A DNA stretch of 64,000 nucleotides from Rhodococcus sp. HNM0563 (GCF_012726195.1 NZ_JAASAF010000001.1:434001-498000), one strand, 5' to 3'; positions 45,680 through 54,110 are shown, counted from the stretch's first letter. Notes: generated from the sequence alone by a model not told the origin. Numbers and translations are program-made.

Positions 45680-46495
45680 ATGACCGACACAGAACCCGCG
45701 TCGACGAGTGGGCGCCTGGGCGTCGAAATCGAGGCGCTCGATTCCGCGCCGGTGCCGATACTGCGGGTGCGGCCCGTCGACGCTCGACCGGATGCAGCGC
45801 TGCTGCATTTCCACGGCGGCGGCTATCGGAAGGGCTCGCCGCAGATCTTTGCCGACAGTATCGCCCGGATTGCGGCGCGGTGCGAGACGCAGGTGTTCGC
45901 GGTCGGGTACCGGCTCTCCGGCGAATGTGCGTTCCCAGCAGCCCTGGACGACGCGGTCACGGCGTACCGGTGGGTGGCTGGATCGGTACCGGGCGAACGT
46001 CTCGCGCTGTGGGGCGATTCTGCGGGAGGTGGGCTCGCGGCGGCGTTGTCGCTGCGTCTTCGGCAGCTCGAGATCCCACCACCTGCCTGCGCATTTCTCT
46101 ACTCGCCGTGGGCCGATCTGCGCAACACCGCGAGTAGTTTCCTGGAGAACCAGCACACTGATGAGCGGTTCTCGCTGGAGCAGGCAACGGAGGCGGCGGC
46201 CGCGTACCTGGCCGGTCATCCTGCGGTGGATCCGATGGTATCGCCGGTGCTCGGTGACTGGAAAGGTCAGCCGCGCCTCATCGTGCAGTGCAGTGATTCG
46301 GAGGTTCTGCAGGATGACACATTGTTGTTGGCGCGCACGGCGGAGGACGCCGGAGTCGATGTGCGCGTGAAGGTGCACGAGGGTGTGCCGCACATCTGGA
46401 ATCTGTCCTACCCCGCGACGACTGCGTCAGAGGCGGCGATTTCGTACATGGCGGAACAGCTCGACGAGTTGTTCGGATCGAATGCTCGGCGCTGA
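45680..46495 (+). CDS. Alpha/beta hydrolase (HSL-like esterase/lactonase)
   Basis: This 271-residue hydrolase of the hormone-sensitive-lipase type has HGGGY (oxyanion hole, about 46-50) and nucleophile elbow GDSAGG (about 114-119), with DSEVLQDD and a late GVPHIW supplying Asp and His. Its position in the iclR transcript beside a Baeyer-Villiger monooxygenase suggests that it opens the lactone or cleaves the ester made by that enzyme. The second ATG (45680) is chosen because GAGG then has proper spacing; the first, at 45674, is the alternative. Confidence 0.88.
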   Translation: MTDTEPASTSGRLGVEIEALDSAPVPILRVRPVDARPDAALLHFHGGGYRKGSPQIFADSIARIAARCETQVFAVGYRLSGECAFPAALDDAVTAYRWVAGSVPGERLALWGDSAGGGLAAALSLRLRQLEIPPPACAFLYSPWADLRNTASSFLENQHTDERFSLEQATEAAAAYLAGHPAVDPMVSPVLGDWKGQPRLIVQCSDSEVLQDDTLLLARTAEDAGVDVRVKVHEGVPHIWNLSYPATTASEAAISYMAEQLDELFGSNARR

Positions 46496-46511
46496 AGGGT
46501 TGCCCACGACC

Positions 46512-46536
46512 ACCGAGAGAATTATGTTCTCCTGGT
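46512..46536. promoter_or_regulatory. Imperfect palindrome before the cyclase gene
   Basis: ACC, GAGAA, a 5-base centre, TTCTC and GGT are arranged symmetrically over 25 bases, with an 8-of-12 pair match. It lies 41 bases before the cyclase-family start and may be an operator or part of its promoter. Weak evidence. Confidence 0.3.
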
Positions 46537-46577
46537 GCCGGATCTGAATTCTGGTGTGCGACGACGGGGAGGCCGGG

Positions 46578-47513
46578 TTGGCGACGATCGACATGGACGG
46601 GATCCGCGAGCTCGGGCGCGAGCTGAGCAACTGGGGTCGTTGGGGTACCGAAGATCAGCGCGGCACACTCAACCTGCTCACGCCGGCAAAGGTCCAGGCG
46701 GCCGCCGCGACGGTCCGGCGTGGGACGTCGTTCTCGTTGTCGATGCCCGCCGATGAGCACGGTCCTCACGACATCCGGACCAGCGGACGCTTCAATCCGA
46801 TCCACACCATGACGCGATATCGCGGTGATATGCCGAAAGGTCAAGTCCTCGAGGTGTGTTCGTCCGAGGACATGCTGATTCTCGGAACCCATTCGACGAC
46901 GCATTTCGATGCTCTGGCACACGTCTGGTACGACGATCTGCTCTACAACGGCTTCCATCACGACACCGTCACCGCATGGGGTGCAGAGCGTCTCTCCATT
47001 CAGAATCTGGTGGCAGGGGTCGTGTCCCGCGGAATCCTCGTCGACGTACCACGTCACCTCGGTGTCGACTATCTCGAGCCGGGGACCCGGGTCACGCCGG
47101 AGACCCTCGACGCCGTACTGGACGACGCACGAATCACCGTGTCCGAGGGCGACATCCTGTTGTTGCGTACCGGCACGTATCCGCAGCATCGGCGCGGAGC
47201 CGACGTCGGACTCAGCGGATCGCCGGGCCTCACGTGGGAATGCGCCCGGTGGGTTCGTGACCGTGGCATTGCGGCCGTGTGTGCGGACAACCTCGCAGTG
47301 GAGGCGCTCGGCGTGAACTCGGGTGGGCCGATGATTCCGTTCCACATGGTCGCGCTCCGCGACATGGGCCTGCTCTTGGGTGAGATGTTCGACTTCGAAG
47401 CCCTTGCCGAGGACTGTGCCGCCGACGGCGTGTACGAGTGCATGTTCGTTGCCTGCCCGCTCAACATCCCGGGCGGTGTCGGCTCCCCGCTCAACCCCAT
47501 CGCAGTCAAGTAG
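46578..47513 (+). CDS. Cyclase-family hydrolase (kynurenine-formamidase fold)
   Basis: This 311-residue metal-dependent hydrolase of the cyclase family (PF04199) has the metal-binding motif GTHSTTHFDALAH, with His105, His109, Asp111 and His115. The fold occurs in bacterial kynurenine formamidase, polyketide-like cyclases and enzymes that hydrolyse ring-opened intermediates. Next to a monooxygenase and an esterase it may act on a cyclic ester or diketone, but this is inference. The TTG at 46578 has GGGGAGG five bases ahead and is preferred over the GTG 24 bases upstream. A strong terminator follows. Confidence 0.88.
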   Translation: MATIDMDGIRELGRELSNWGRWGTEDQRGTLNLLTPAKVQAAAATVRRGTSFSLSMPADEHGPHDIRTSGRFNPIHTMTRYRGDMPKGQVLEVCSSEDMLILGTHSTTHFDALAHVWYDDLLYNGFHHDTVTAWGAERLSIQNLVAGVVSRGILVDVPRHLGVDYLEPGTRVTPETLDAVLDDARITVSEGDILLLRTGTYPQHRRGADVGLSGSPGLTWECARWVRDRGIAAVCADNLAVEALGVNSGGPMIPFHMVALRDMGLLLGEMFDFEALAEDCAADGVYECMFVACPLNIPGGVGSPLNPIAVK

Positions 47514-47578
47514 CGGCGCGCTGCTCACGGCCGGGCCCGCTGTGACGTGCCCTATCGGCCGACTCCGAAACGAGCTGG

Positions 47579-47621
47579 GCGGGAGGGCCGCCCACGGAAC
47601 ACTCGTGGGTGGCCCTCCCGC
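47579..47621. terminator. Bidirectional terminator between cyclase and thiolase genes
   Basis: Arms of 18 bases (left begins GCGGGAGGGCC, right ends GGCCCTCCCGC) pair with one G-T position around a 7-base loop. It lies between two convergent genes and closes the divergent catabolic unit to its left. Confidence 0.85.
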
Positions 47622-47640
47622 TACCGGTCGGTGCTGGTGT

Positions 47641-48789
47641 TCAGAGCGACAGGATCGACGCGGCCGCGGTACCGGGCGCGCCGTAGACCTGTGCGAGTCC
47701 GACGCGCGGGTTGCCGGGAACCTGACGTTCGCCTGCGGTGCCGCGGAGCTGGTGGACGAGCTCATGTACCTGGCGAATGCCCGAGGCGCCGATGGGCTCG
47801 CCGTTGGCGATGAGACCGCCATCGGTATTCACAGGCAGCGATCCACCGATCTCGGTGGCGCCCTCGGCAATGAGCTTCTCCTGGTCGCCATCGGCGCACA
47901 GACCCGTCTCGGCCATGTGGATGACCTCGGCACCCGCGTCGGTGTCCTGCAGCTGTGCGACATCGACGTCCTCGGGACCGATTCCCGCGGCCTCGTACGC
48001 TGCCTTCGCTGCGTACACGGTGGGGGAGACATCCTCTTCGGTGGCGGCCCACGTCGCGTGTACTTCGTAGGCCCCGTATGTGCGGGTGCGGATCGCCGTC
48101 GACCGCAGGTATACGGGCTTGTTCGACGAGAACTTCGCCGCGAGATCCCCGCGGCACATGATGACTGCGGCAGCGCCCTCGTCGGGGGCGCAGAACATCT
48201 TGGCGGTCAGCGGGTAGTTCAGCATCGGCGACGAGAGGATCTCGTCGAGGCTGAACTCGGTGCGGCGGAACGCCTTCGGGTTCTTGCCCCCGTTGCGGTA
48301 GTTCTTCGCGGCGACTCGGGCCAAGGTCTCGTGCGAGATGTTGTGGTCGATGACGTACCGGTTGGCCTTCATGCCGAAGAACTTGGTGGTGACGAACTGG
48401 CCGTTCTCGGCGTACCAGGCCGGAAGGCCGAGCATCGCGGGATCGGCGGTGAAGGCGCCGCGGGGATGCTTGTCGGTGCCGACGGCGATACCGATGTCGT
48501 ACTTGCCGGAGCGGATGCCGTCGGCGGTCTGCTCGATGGCGCTGGCCGATGTGGCGCACGCGTTGAACACGTTGGTGAAGGGGATTCCGGTCAGGCCCAC
48601 CAGGCGGGTGACGGCATCGGTGTTGTCGACTTCGTAGCTGCCGCCGATGCCGAACTGGATGTCTCTCCACGCCACGCCCGAATCTTCGAGCGCGAGCTGG
48701 ATCGCGTCAGCGGCCATCTCGATGGCCGACTTGGCGCCGAATCTGCCGAACGGGTGAAGGCCCACACCGATGATGGCAACGTCGTTCAT
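47641..48789 (-). CDS. Thiolase-like lipid-transfer protein (Ltp/SCP-x type)
   Basis: This 382-residue protein of the nonspecific lipid-transfer/SCP-x thiolase branch has its active-site cysteine at Cys78 (NVFNACATS). Late motifs QLQDTDAGAEVIHMAE, LPVNTDGGLIANGEPIGASGIRQV and AQVYGAPGTAA are characteristic. Similar proteins pair with a DUF35 partner in steroid side-chain degradation, where they act as thiolases or retro-aldolases; the closest I recall are the Ltp3/Ltp4-type proteins of mycobacteria. The DUF35 gene is directly upstream in the same operon. Which of the two reactions it performs is not decided by sequence. Confidence 0.9.
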   Translation of the reverse strand: MNDVAIIGVGLHPFGRFGAKSAIEMAADAIQLALEDSGVAWRDIQFGIGGSYEVDNTDAVTRLVGLTGIPFTNVFNACATSASAIEQTADGIRSGKYDIGIAVGTDKHPRGAFTADPAMLGLPAWYAENGQFVTTKFFGMKANRYVIDHNISHETLARVAAKNYRNGGKNPKAFRRTEFSLDEILSSPMLNYPLTAKMFCAPDEGAAAVIMCRGDLAAKFSSNKPVYLRSTAIRTRTYGAYEVHATWAATEEDVSPTVYAAKAAYEAAGIGPEDVDVAQLQDTDAGAEVIHMAETGLCADGDQEKLIAEGATEIGGSLPVNTDGGLIANGEPIGASGIRQVHELVHQLRGTAGERQVPGNPRVGLAQVYGAPGTAAASILSL

Positions 48790-48823
48790 AGTTCTTTGGA
48801 CTCCTCGATCGGGTGTAGGTAGA

Positions 48824-49243
48824 TCAGATCGGCGCGAACGCCCAAGTGACGATGTCGGTTCCCTCGGCGTCCGTGTAGAAGGGCACGAAGGTGAGTTCGA
48901 GTTCCATGCCGGGCTTCAGCTTCGCCGGATCGTTCTCGGTGAGACGTGCCTCGACGCGGACCACGTCGCCGAGCTCGATGAGACCGAACGCGAACGGTTC
49001 GAAATTCTCAGCAGTCTCACTGCCGGCATAGGGCTGCTTGGGGACGAATCCCTGAGTGGTCCATGCCACGAGAGTTCCGCGGCGTGGGAGCAGCAGCTCG
49101 GAGATGTTGGCGCCGCTGCAGCGGGCACACCGGGGCTGTGCCGGCCACATCGTCGCTGCGCAGTCGTCGCAGCGACTGCCGATCAGCTGCGGGTCTGCCG
49201 CCGGCCATGTGGATACGTCGGGCGCGAGCGCCTTCGTCGTCAT
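48824..49243 (-). CDS. DUF35 OB-fold/zinc-ribbon partner protein
   Basis: This 139-residue protein has a zinc ribbon (Cys25-x2-Cys28, Cys39-x2-Cys42) and a C-terminal OB fold (RGTLVAWTTQGFVPK through VRVEARL). Such proteins form complexes with thiolase-like lipid-transfer proteins or acyl-CoA hydratase-type partners and are needed for their activity or substrate binding. The thiolase-like gene starts 34 bases downstream. GGAGG lies before the ATG, and a short palindrome lies about 80 bases upstream. Confidence 0.9.
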   Translation of the reverse strand: MTTKALAPDVSTWPAADPQLIGSRCDDCAATMWPAQPRCARCSGANISELLLPRRGTLVAWTTQGFVPKQPYAGSETAENFEPFAFGLIELGDVVRVEARLTENDPAKLKPGMELELTFVPFYTDAEGTDIVTWAFAPI

Positions 49244-49322
49244 ATGTCGTCCTCCGTTGTCCGATGCCGTCGCGTCGCTTCTTGCCGCATACCGGCATGA
49301 TGTTCACGTTAGACGGAAATGC

Positions 49323-49342
49323 CATTCTCTACAATGAGAGTG
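49323..49342. promoter_or_regulatory. Imperfect palindrome between DUF35 and DinB-like genes
   Basis: CATTCTC and GAGAGTG with a 6-base spacer (TACAAT) form an inverted repeat with one mismatch, in the divergent region of the DUF35-thiolase operon and the DinB-like gene. It could be an operator for either. TACAAT may alternatively be a -10 element. Confidence 0.35.
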
Positions 49343-49373
49343 TGCTGTTCCTATCGGTCTCTACGATCGGAGC

Positions 49374-49889
49374 ATGGTGATCCGACCGGACGGCAAGGAC
49401 TGGACCTGGGTGGTCGAGCGCGCGTGCGCCGACTGTGGGTTCGACCCGGGTGCGATGCCCTACGACCACATCCCCGGCCTTGTGCGCAGCAGTTCTGAGC
49501 GGTGGCCTGCAGTCTTGTCGCGTGACGATGCCGCACTGCGGCCGAATGACGCCTCGTGGTCGGCGCTCGAGTATGCAGCGCACTTGCGTGATGTTGCCCG
49601 GGTGTGTCAGGCCCGACTCGAATCGATGCTTGCCCAGGACGATCCGCCGTTCGAGGACTGGGATCAGGATGCCGCCGCGGTCGACGACGCGTACGGAGAT
49701 CAGGACCCCGCGACCGTCGCTCGCGAGTTGACGGAAGTGAGCGGCCGAGCGGCGCAGGCCTTCGCGGGGGTGCCGGTGGCACTACGTTCGCGGAGCGGAC
49801 GACGAGGTGACGGGGCGAGGTTCACCGTCGGCACTCTGGCGCTGTATTTCGCCCACGAGCACGTCCATCATCTGTGGGATGTGCGGTAA
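49374..49889 (+). CDS. DinB-superfamily protein (maleylpyruvate-isomerase-like)
   Basis: This 171-residue four-helix-bundle protein belongs to the DinB/YfiT-like superfamily. The metal-binding histidines appear as AAHLRDV and AHEHVHHLWD. Relatives are mycothiol-dependent isomerases or thiol transferases; this one has no clear substrate. It is followed, 90 bases later, by the alcohol dehydrogenase. The start has no strong ribosome site apart from GGAG close to the ATG; GTG three bases later is possible. Confidence 0.78.
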   Translation: MVIRPDGKDWTWVVERACADCGFDPGAMPYDHIPGLVRSSSERWPAVLSRDDAALRPNDASWSALEYAAHLRDVARVCQARLESMLAQDDPPFEDWDQDAAAVDDAYGDQDPATVARELTEVSGRAAQAFAGVPVALRSRSGRRGDGARFTVGTLALYFAHEHVHHLWDVR

Positions 49890-49902
49890 GAAAGAATTCC
49901 GG

Positions 49903-49916
49903 TAGAACCTGTTCCA
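49903..49916. promoter_or_regulatory. KstR-like box before the alcohol dehydrogenase
   Basis: TAGAACCTGTTCCA matches the published KstR consensus form TnnAACnnGTTnnA at every specified position, with 5 of 6 arm bases symmetrical. It lies 63 bases before the alcohol dehydrogenase ATG. KstR is the TetR-type repressor of the upper steroid degradation regulon in rhodococci and mycobacteria. Eight fixed bases are expected about once by chance in 64 kb, so position is the main support. Confidence 0.5.
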
Positions 49917-49979
49917 ATTCTGGCGTTTTGTGGTTAGTGTCACGTGCACAAGCTGCAATGTGATGGAGGGCGTAGCCAG

Positions 49980-51107
49980 ATGAAGACCAAGGGTGCACTG
50001 CTGTGGGGGCTCAACGAGCCGTGGTCGGTCGAGGAGATCGAGCTCGGTGATCCGGTTGCGGGGGAAGTGCAGATCCGCATGGAAGCCGCAGGCATGTGCC
50101 ACTCGGATCACCACATCGTCACCGGCGCGACTCCGATGCCGTCCTATCCGGTGATGGGTGGTCATGAGGGGTCCGGTGTCATCACCAAGGTCGGTGACGG
50201 CGTCGTCGGGCTCGAGGTGGGAGACCATGTCGTCCTGTCGTTCATCCCGGCGTGCGGACAGTGTCCGTCGTGTGCCATCGGGCAATCGAACCTCTGCGAT
50301 CTGGGAGCGGGACTCCTCAGCGGCCAGGCGATCTCCGACGGCAGCTACCGCATGCAGGCGCGCGGCGAGAACGTCATCCCGATGTGCCTCCTCGGCACAT
50401 TCTCGCCGTATATGACGGTCAATCAGACCCAGGTCGTGAAGATCGGCGAGGACATCCCCTTCGAACTTGCCGCACTCGTGGGTTGCGGCGTTCCCACCGG
50501 CTGGGGCTCGGCGACGCACATCGCCGACGTGAAGGCGGGAGACTCCGTCGCAGTGATCGGCATCGGCGGTGTGGGTATGAGCGCCCTGCAGGGGGCCGTG
50601 GCTTCCGGTGCGCGCCACGTGTTCGCGATCGATCCGGTGCCGTGGAAGCGCGAACAGGCTCTGAAGTTCGGCGCTACTCACGCATACGCATCCATCGAAG
50701 AGGCGATCGTGCCGATCATGGAGATCACGTGGGGCCGGATGTGCCAGAAGACGATCATCACCGTCGGTGAGATGACCGGCGATCTCGTTGATCCCTCGCT
50801 GACCCTTACGGCGAAAGGCGGCAAGTGTGTCGTCACCGCGATGGGCTACATGGCGGACATGGACGTCAAGTTGAACTCGTTCTTGTTCTCGATGCTGCAG
50901 AAGGACCTCAAGGGCAACATTTTCGGTGGCTGCAACGCACGGGTCGACATCCCGAATCTTTTGGATCTGTATCGCTCCGGTCAGCTCAACCTGGCCGACA
51001 TGGTCACACGTACGTACAGCCTCGAGCAGATCAACGAAGGCTACAAGGACATGCTCGACGGCAAGAACATCCGCGGCGTCATCCGGTACACCGAAGCCGA
51101 CTGGTGA
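49980..51107 (+). CDS. NDMA-dependent zinc alcohol dehydrogenase
   Basis: This 375-residue medium-chain dehydrogenase has catalytic zinc ligands Cys40 and His62-Glu63, structural zinc cysteines C92, C95, C98 and C106, and nucleotide motif GIGGVG. The overall sequence, including MKTKGALLWGLNEPWSVEEIEL and the long GNIFGGCNARVDIP segment, fits the NDMA-dependent (Rxyl_3153-type) group that keeps its nicotinamide bound and is often linked to the mycofactocin redox system. The ATG at 49980 follows GGAGGG. A KstR-like box lies upstream. Likely substrate: an alcohol of the same catabolic unit. Confidence 0.9.
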   Translation: MKTKGALLWGLNEPWSVEEIELGDPVAGEVQIRMEAAGMCHSDHHIVTGATPMPSYPVMGGHEGSGVITKVGDGVVGLEVGDHVVLSFIPACGQCPSCAIGQSNLCDLGAGLLSGQAISDGSYRMQARGENVIPMCLLGTFSPYMTVNQTQVVKIGEDIPFELAALVGCGVPTGWGSATHIADVKAGDSVAVIGIGGVGMSALQGAVASGARHVFAIDPVPWKREQALKFGATHAYASIEEAIVPIMEITWGRMCQKTIITVGEMTGDLVDPSLTLTAKGGKCVVTAMGYMADMDVKLNSFLFSMLQKDLKGNIFGGCNARVDIPNLLDLYRSGQLNLADMVTRTYSLEQINEGYKDMLDGKNIRGVIRYTEADW

Positions 51108-51161
51108 CGAGGCATACGGGTGATCTCGCAGGTTGATCGGGTGCCCCCGTAGTCTGTTCTG

Positions 51162-51992
51162 GTGCGCAGCCTCTCTCTGATCCCCGACTGGCCCGTCGAT
51201 CACGCCGCCGGCGCGGTTCTCACCCGCGACGGCGGCGTTGTCGGGTCCGTGGGTGATCCGGCCGAGGTGTACGCCCTCGCGTCGGTGACCAAGCCGCTGG
51301 TCGCGTACGCACTTCTCGTGGCCGTCGAAGAGGGCGCGATCGAGCTTGATCAGCCCGCAGGCCCGCCGGGGTCCACGGTGCGGCACCTGCTCTCGCATGC
51401 CTCGGGGCTCGCCTTCGGTGACCGGACCGTCCAGGCCGAGCCGGAACGTAAACGCATCTACTCGAGTGCCGGATTCGAGGTCCTCGCGGATCTCGTCGAG
51501 AGTGAGACCGAGATCGGGTTCGCCGACTATCTTCACCAGGCCGTGTTCGAGCCACTCGGCATGCGGTCGTCGACGTTGTCGGGGTCGGCGGGGCATGGTG
51601 CCAGTTCGTCGGTGGATGACCTGGTTCGATTCGCCGCGGAGCTGTTGAATCCTGTTCTCGTGTCCCCCCGGACCCTCGGCGAGGCGACTCGGGTGCAGTT
51701 TCCCGGACTGAACGGAATCGTGCCGGGATACGGGATGTTCAAGCCGAACGACTGGGGTCTCGGTTTCGAACTGCGAGGGGAGAAGACTCCGCATTGGACC
51801 GGCACTGCGCATTCGCCGCGCACTTTCGGTCATTTCGGTCAGTCGGGAACGTTTCTCTGGGTTGACCCCGAAATCGACACAGCGTGCGTAATACTCACAA
51901 ACCGGGCGTTCGGTGAGTGGGCGAAGCCGCTGTGGGCCGAGTTCAACGACGCCGTACTGGGCGAGATCACAAAAACCTCTGCCGTTCGCTAG
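51162..51992 (+). CDS. Class C beta-lactamase-family serine hydrolase
   Basis: This 276-residue member of the beta-lactamase/esterase family has Ser41-x2-Lys44 (SVTK), Tyr100-x-Ser102 (YSS) and the late HFGQSGT motif in place of KTG. It lacks a signal peptide, so it should be cytosolic and is more likely an esterase or amidase than a resistance enzyme. It starts at GTG, 54 bases after the dehydrogenase. It may cleave an ester within the nearby catabolic pathway, but nothing proves this. Confidence 0.82.
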   Translation: MRSLSLIPDWPVDHAAGAVLTRDGGVVGSVGDPAEVYALASVTKPLVAYALLVAVEEGAIELDQPAGPPGSTVRHLLSHASGLAFGDRTVQAEPERKRIYSSAGFEVLADLVESETEIGFADYLHQAVFEPLGMRSSTLSGSAGHGASSSVDDLVRFAAELLNPVLVSPRTLGEATRVQFPGLNGIVPGYGMFKPNDWGLGFELRGEKTPHWTGTAHSPRTFGHFGQSGTFLWVDPEIDTACVILTNRAFGEWAKPLWAEFNDAVLGEITKTSAVR

Positions 51993-52093
51993 CGAAACAG
52001 GCGCAACACCGGCACACTGTCGATAGCTGCATTGCATCGCCTTCAGGAAGAGGTCGTTGGGGAAGACGTCCTCGTCTGATCGGAGGTGAATGT

Positions 52094-52600
52094 ATGCGCG
52101 CATCGAACCAGTTCGCGGATGCGACGACCGGGGTGGTCTATGTCCATTCGTCGCCTGCTGCGGTGTGTCCACACATCGAATGGGCATTGGCGTCCACGTT
52201 GGACAGCCGCCCCGATTTGACGTGGACAGGCCAGCCCGCGGGGGAGGGGCTGCTGCGCACTTCAGTGGATTGGACCGGGCCGGTCGGCACTGCAGCCAGG
52301 TTGGTCGAAGCGTTGAGGGTATGGCCCATGCTCAGGTTCGAGATCACCGAGAACCCGAGCGAGGGAGTCGACGGTGAGCGGTACAGCCACGTACCGCATC
52401 TGGGACTGTGGCGCGGCAATACCAGTGCGAACGGCGATGTCGTGATCGGCGAGATGCGCCTGCGGGCGATCCTGGCCTCCTCGGACGTCGAGGGCGAGAT
52501 CCACCGTTGCCTGGGCACCGCATGGGACGATGAACTCGAACCCTTCCGAAGCGGCGACGACGGCGCCGAAGTCACGTGGCTTCGCCGCGACGTCGGCTGA
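52094..52600 (+). CDS. DUF3145 family protein
   Basis: This 168-residue actinobacterial protein of the DUF3145 family begins MRASNQFADATTGVVYVHSSPAAVCPHIEWAL. It has no recognised catalytic motif, but tryptophan-rich conserved patches (LTWTGQPA, SVDWTGPVGTAARL) are visible. GGAGG lies before the ATG. In many actinobacteria it lies beside the FAS-II/accD genes as here, convergent with accD6 across a strong terminator, which hints at a lipid-related but unknown role. Confidence 0.85.
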   Translation: MRASNQFADATTGVVYVHSSPAAVCPHIEWALASTLDSRPDLTWTGQPAGEGLLRTSVDWTGPVGTAARLVEALRVWPMLRFEITENPSEGVDGERYSHVPHLGLWRGNTSANGDVVIGEMRLRAILASSDVEGEIHRCLGTAWDDELEPFRSGDDGAEVTWLRRDVG

Positions 52601-52620
52601 TCGAGATCCACCAGCGACAC

Positions 52621-52672
52621 GCGTATGAGTCGGGGCCTGTCATCCACAGATGACAGGCCCCGACTCATACGC
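52621..52672. terminator. Bidirectional terminator, 24-base perfect arms
   Basis: The left arm begins GCGTATGAGTCGGGGCC and the right arm ends GGCCCCGACTCATACGC; 24 bases pair perfectly around a CACA loop. It separates the convergent DUF3145 and accD6 genes and lies 4 bases from the accD6 stop. Confidence 0.9.
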
Positions 52673-52676
52673 GGAG

Positions 52677-54110
52677 CTACAGCGGAATGTTCTTGTGCCT
52701 GCCGCGGCGTGCCGGTGCTGCGGCGAGCGCTGCCGCAAGTGTGCTGCGGGTCTTCGACGGCTCGATCATCTCGTCGACCACCCCGATCGACATCGCCCGG
52801 CCGACCCCACCTGCCAGCGCCTCGTGCTCGGCTGCGAGACGGTCGTGCAATGCCTCGCGCTCGTCGTCGGGTGCTGCGGCGAGCGCCTTCTTGTGCAGAA
52901 TTCCTACCGCAGCCTTCGCTCCCATGACGGCGACCTCCGACTCCGGCCATGCGAACACTGCAGTTGCGCCGAGCGCACGCGAGTTCATGGCGATGTAGGC
53001 ACCGCCGTAGATCTTGCGGGTCACGAGCGTCACGCGCGGCACGGTGGCTTCAGCGAAGGCATGTAGAAGCTTGGCTCCGCGCCGCACGACGCCCTCCCAT
53101 TCCTGGCTCACGCCGGGCAGGTAGCCGGGAACATCGACCACGACGACGAGGGGCACGCCGAAGGCATTGCACATACGGACGAATCGGGCAGATTTCTCGG
53201 CACTCTCGGAATTGAGGCAGCCACCGAGACGCAAGGGGTTGTTCGCGATGACTCCGACGGTACGACCGCCGAGACGCCCGAACCCTGTGACGATGCTGCG
53301 TGCCCAATTGCCCTGAAGCTCTTCGAAGCTCGATTCTCCATCGACGTTGTCGAGCAGTTCGTGGACGATCGGCCGCACGTCGTATGCGCGACGCGCGGAC
53401 TCGGGCATCAAGGCACGGAGATCGGTGTCGCCGCGTTCGGCGGCTGCAACATCGAATCGACCTTGCTCTGCGAGCATCGACACGAGGCGGCGGGCGCGAT
53501 GAAGCGCGTCCTCCTGGTCGTGGGCCGCGATGTGGGCCACGCCGGATTTCTTGGTGTGGGTGTCGGGGCCGCCGAGGGCCTCCATGTCGACCTGCTCCCC
53601 GGTGACGCTCTTCACCACGTCGGGGCCGGTGACGAAGACACGGCCCTCGGGCGCCATGATGACGATGTCGGTGAGGGCCGGACCGTAGGCAGCGCCGCCC
53701 GCGGCGAAGCCGAGAACGACCGAAATCTGGGGGACGTGGCCCGAGGCGCGGACCATTGCTTCGAAGACGAGGCCGACCGCGTGGAGGGCCTCGACGCCCT
53801 CGGCGAGACGGGCACCGCCGGAATGGAACAGTCCGACGACGGGATGTTCGTTGTCGATCGCAGTGTCGATCGCGTGGACGATGTGCCGGCATCCTTCGAC
53901 GCCCATCGCACCGCCCATCACGGTCGCGTCCGAACAGTAGGCGACGGTGCGCACACCGTCGATGCGACCGATCGCAGCGAGGACGCCGGAGTTGTCGCGC
54001 GGGTGGAGCAGTTCCACCGATCCCGGATCGAACAGCTTCTCGAGGCGGGCCAGCGGATCGCGGGGGTCCACTGCGCTGTCGCGCTGGTTGACTGGATCCA
54101 GAATTGTCAT
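52677..54110 (-). CDS. accD6: Acyl-CoA carboxylase carboxyltransferase subunit AccD6-like
   Basis: This 477-residue carboxyltransferase beta subunit transfers CO2 from biotin to acetyl- (or propionyl-) CoA, giving malonyl-CoA for fatty and mycolic acid elongation. Crotonase-like N and C halves are both present, with oxyanion-type glycine pairs in LGFAAGGAAYGPAL and TRKIYGGAYIAMNSRALGA. As the last gene of fabD-acpM-kasA-accD6, it corresponds to AccD6 of mycobacteria; the biotinylated AccA3-type partner lies elsewhere. GAGGAG precedes the ATG. A hairpin separates it from kasA. Confidence 0.93.
   Translation of the reverse strand: MTILDPVNQRDSAVDPRDPLARLEKLFDPGSVELLHPRDNSGVLAAIGRIDGVRTVAYCSDATVMGGAMGVEGCRHIVHAIDTAIDNEHPVVGLFHSGGARLAEGVEALHAVGLVFEAMVRASGHVPQISVVLGFAAGGAAYGPALTDIVIMAPEGRVFVTGPDVVKSVTGEQVDMEALGGPDTHTKKSGVAHIAAHDQEDALHRARRLVSMLAEQGRFDVAAAERGDTDLRALMPESARRAYDVRPIVHELLDNVDGESSFEELQGNWARSIVTGFGRLGGRTVGVIANNPLRLGGCLNSESAEKSARFVRMCNAFGVPLVVVVDVPGYLPGVSQEWEGVVRRGAKLLHAFAEATVPRVTLVTRKIYGGAYIAMNSRALGATAVFAWPESEVAVMGAKAAVGILHKKALAAAPDDEREALHDRLAAEHEALAGGVGRAMSIGVVDEMIEPSKTRSTLAAALAAAPARRGRHKNIPL

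Noticed and set aside
51162-51992. True beta-lactamase resistance gene
   Set aside because: No signal peptide and no KTG motif; the YSS and HFGQSGT variants fit cytosolic esterase-type members.
38547-52000. Catabolic region as a genomic island or mobile element
   Set aside because: No integrase, transposase, direct repeats or att-like tRNA duplication was seen; base composition looks like that of the neighbours. It may still be accessory, but mobility is not supported.
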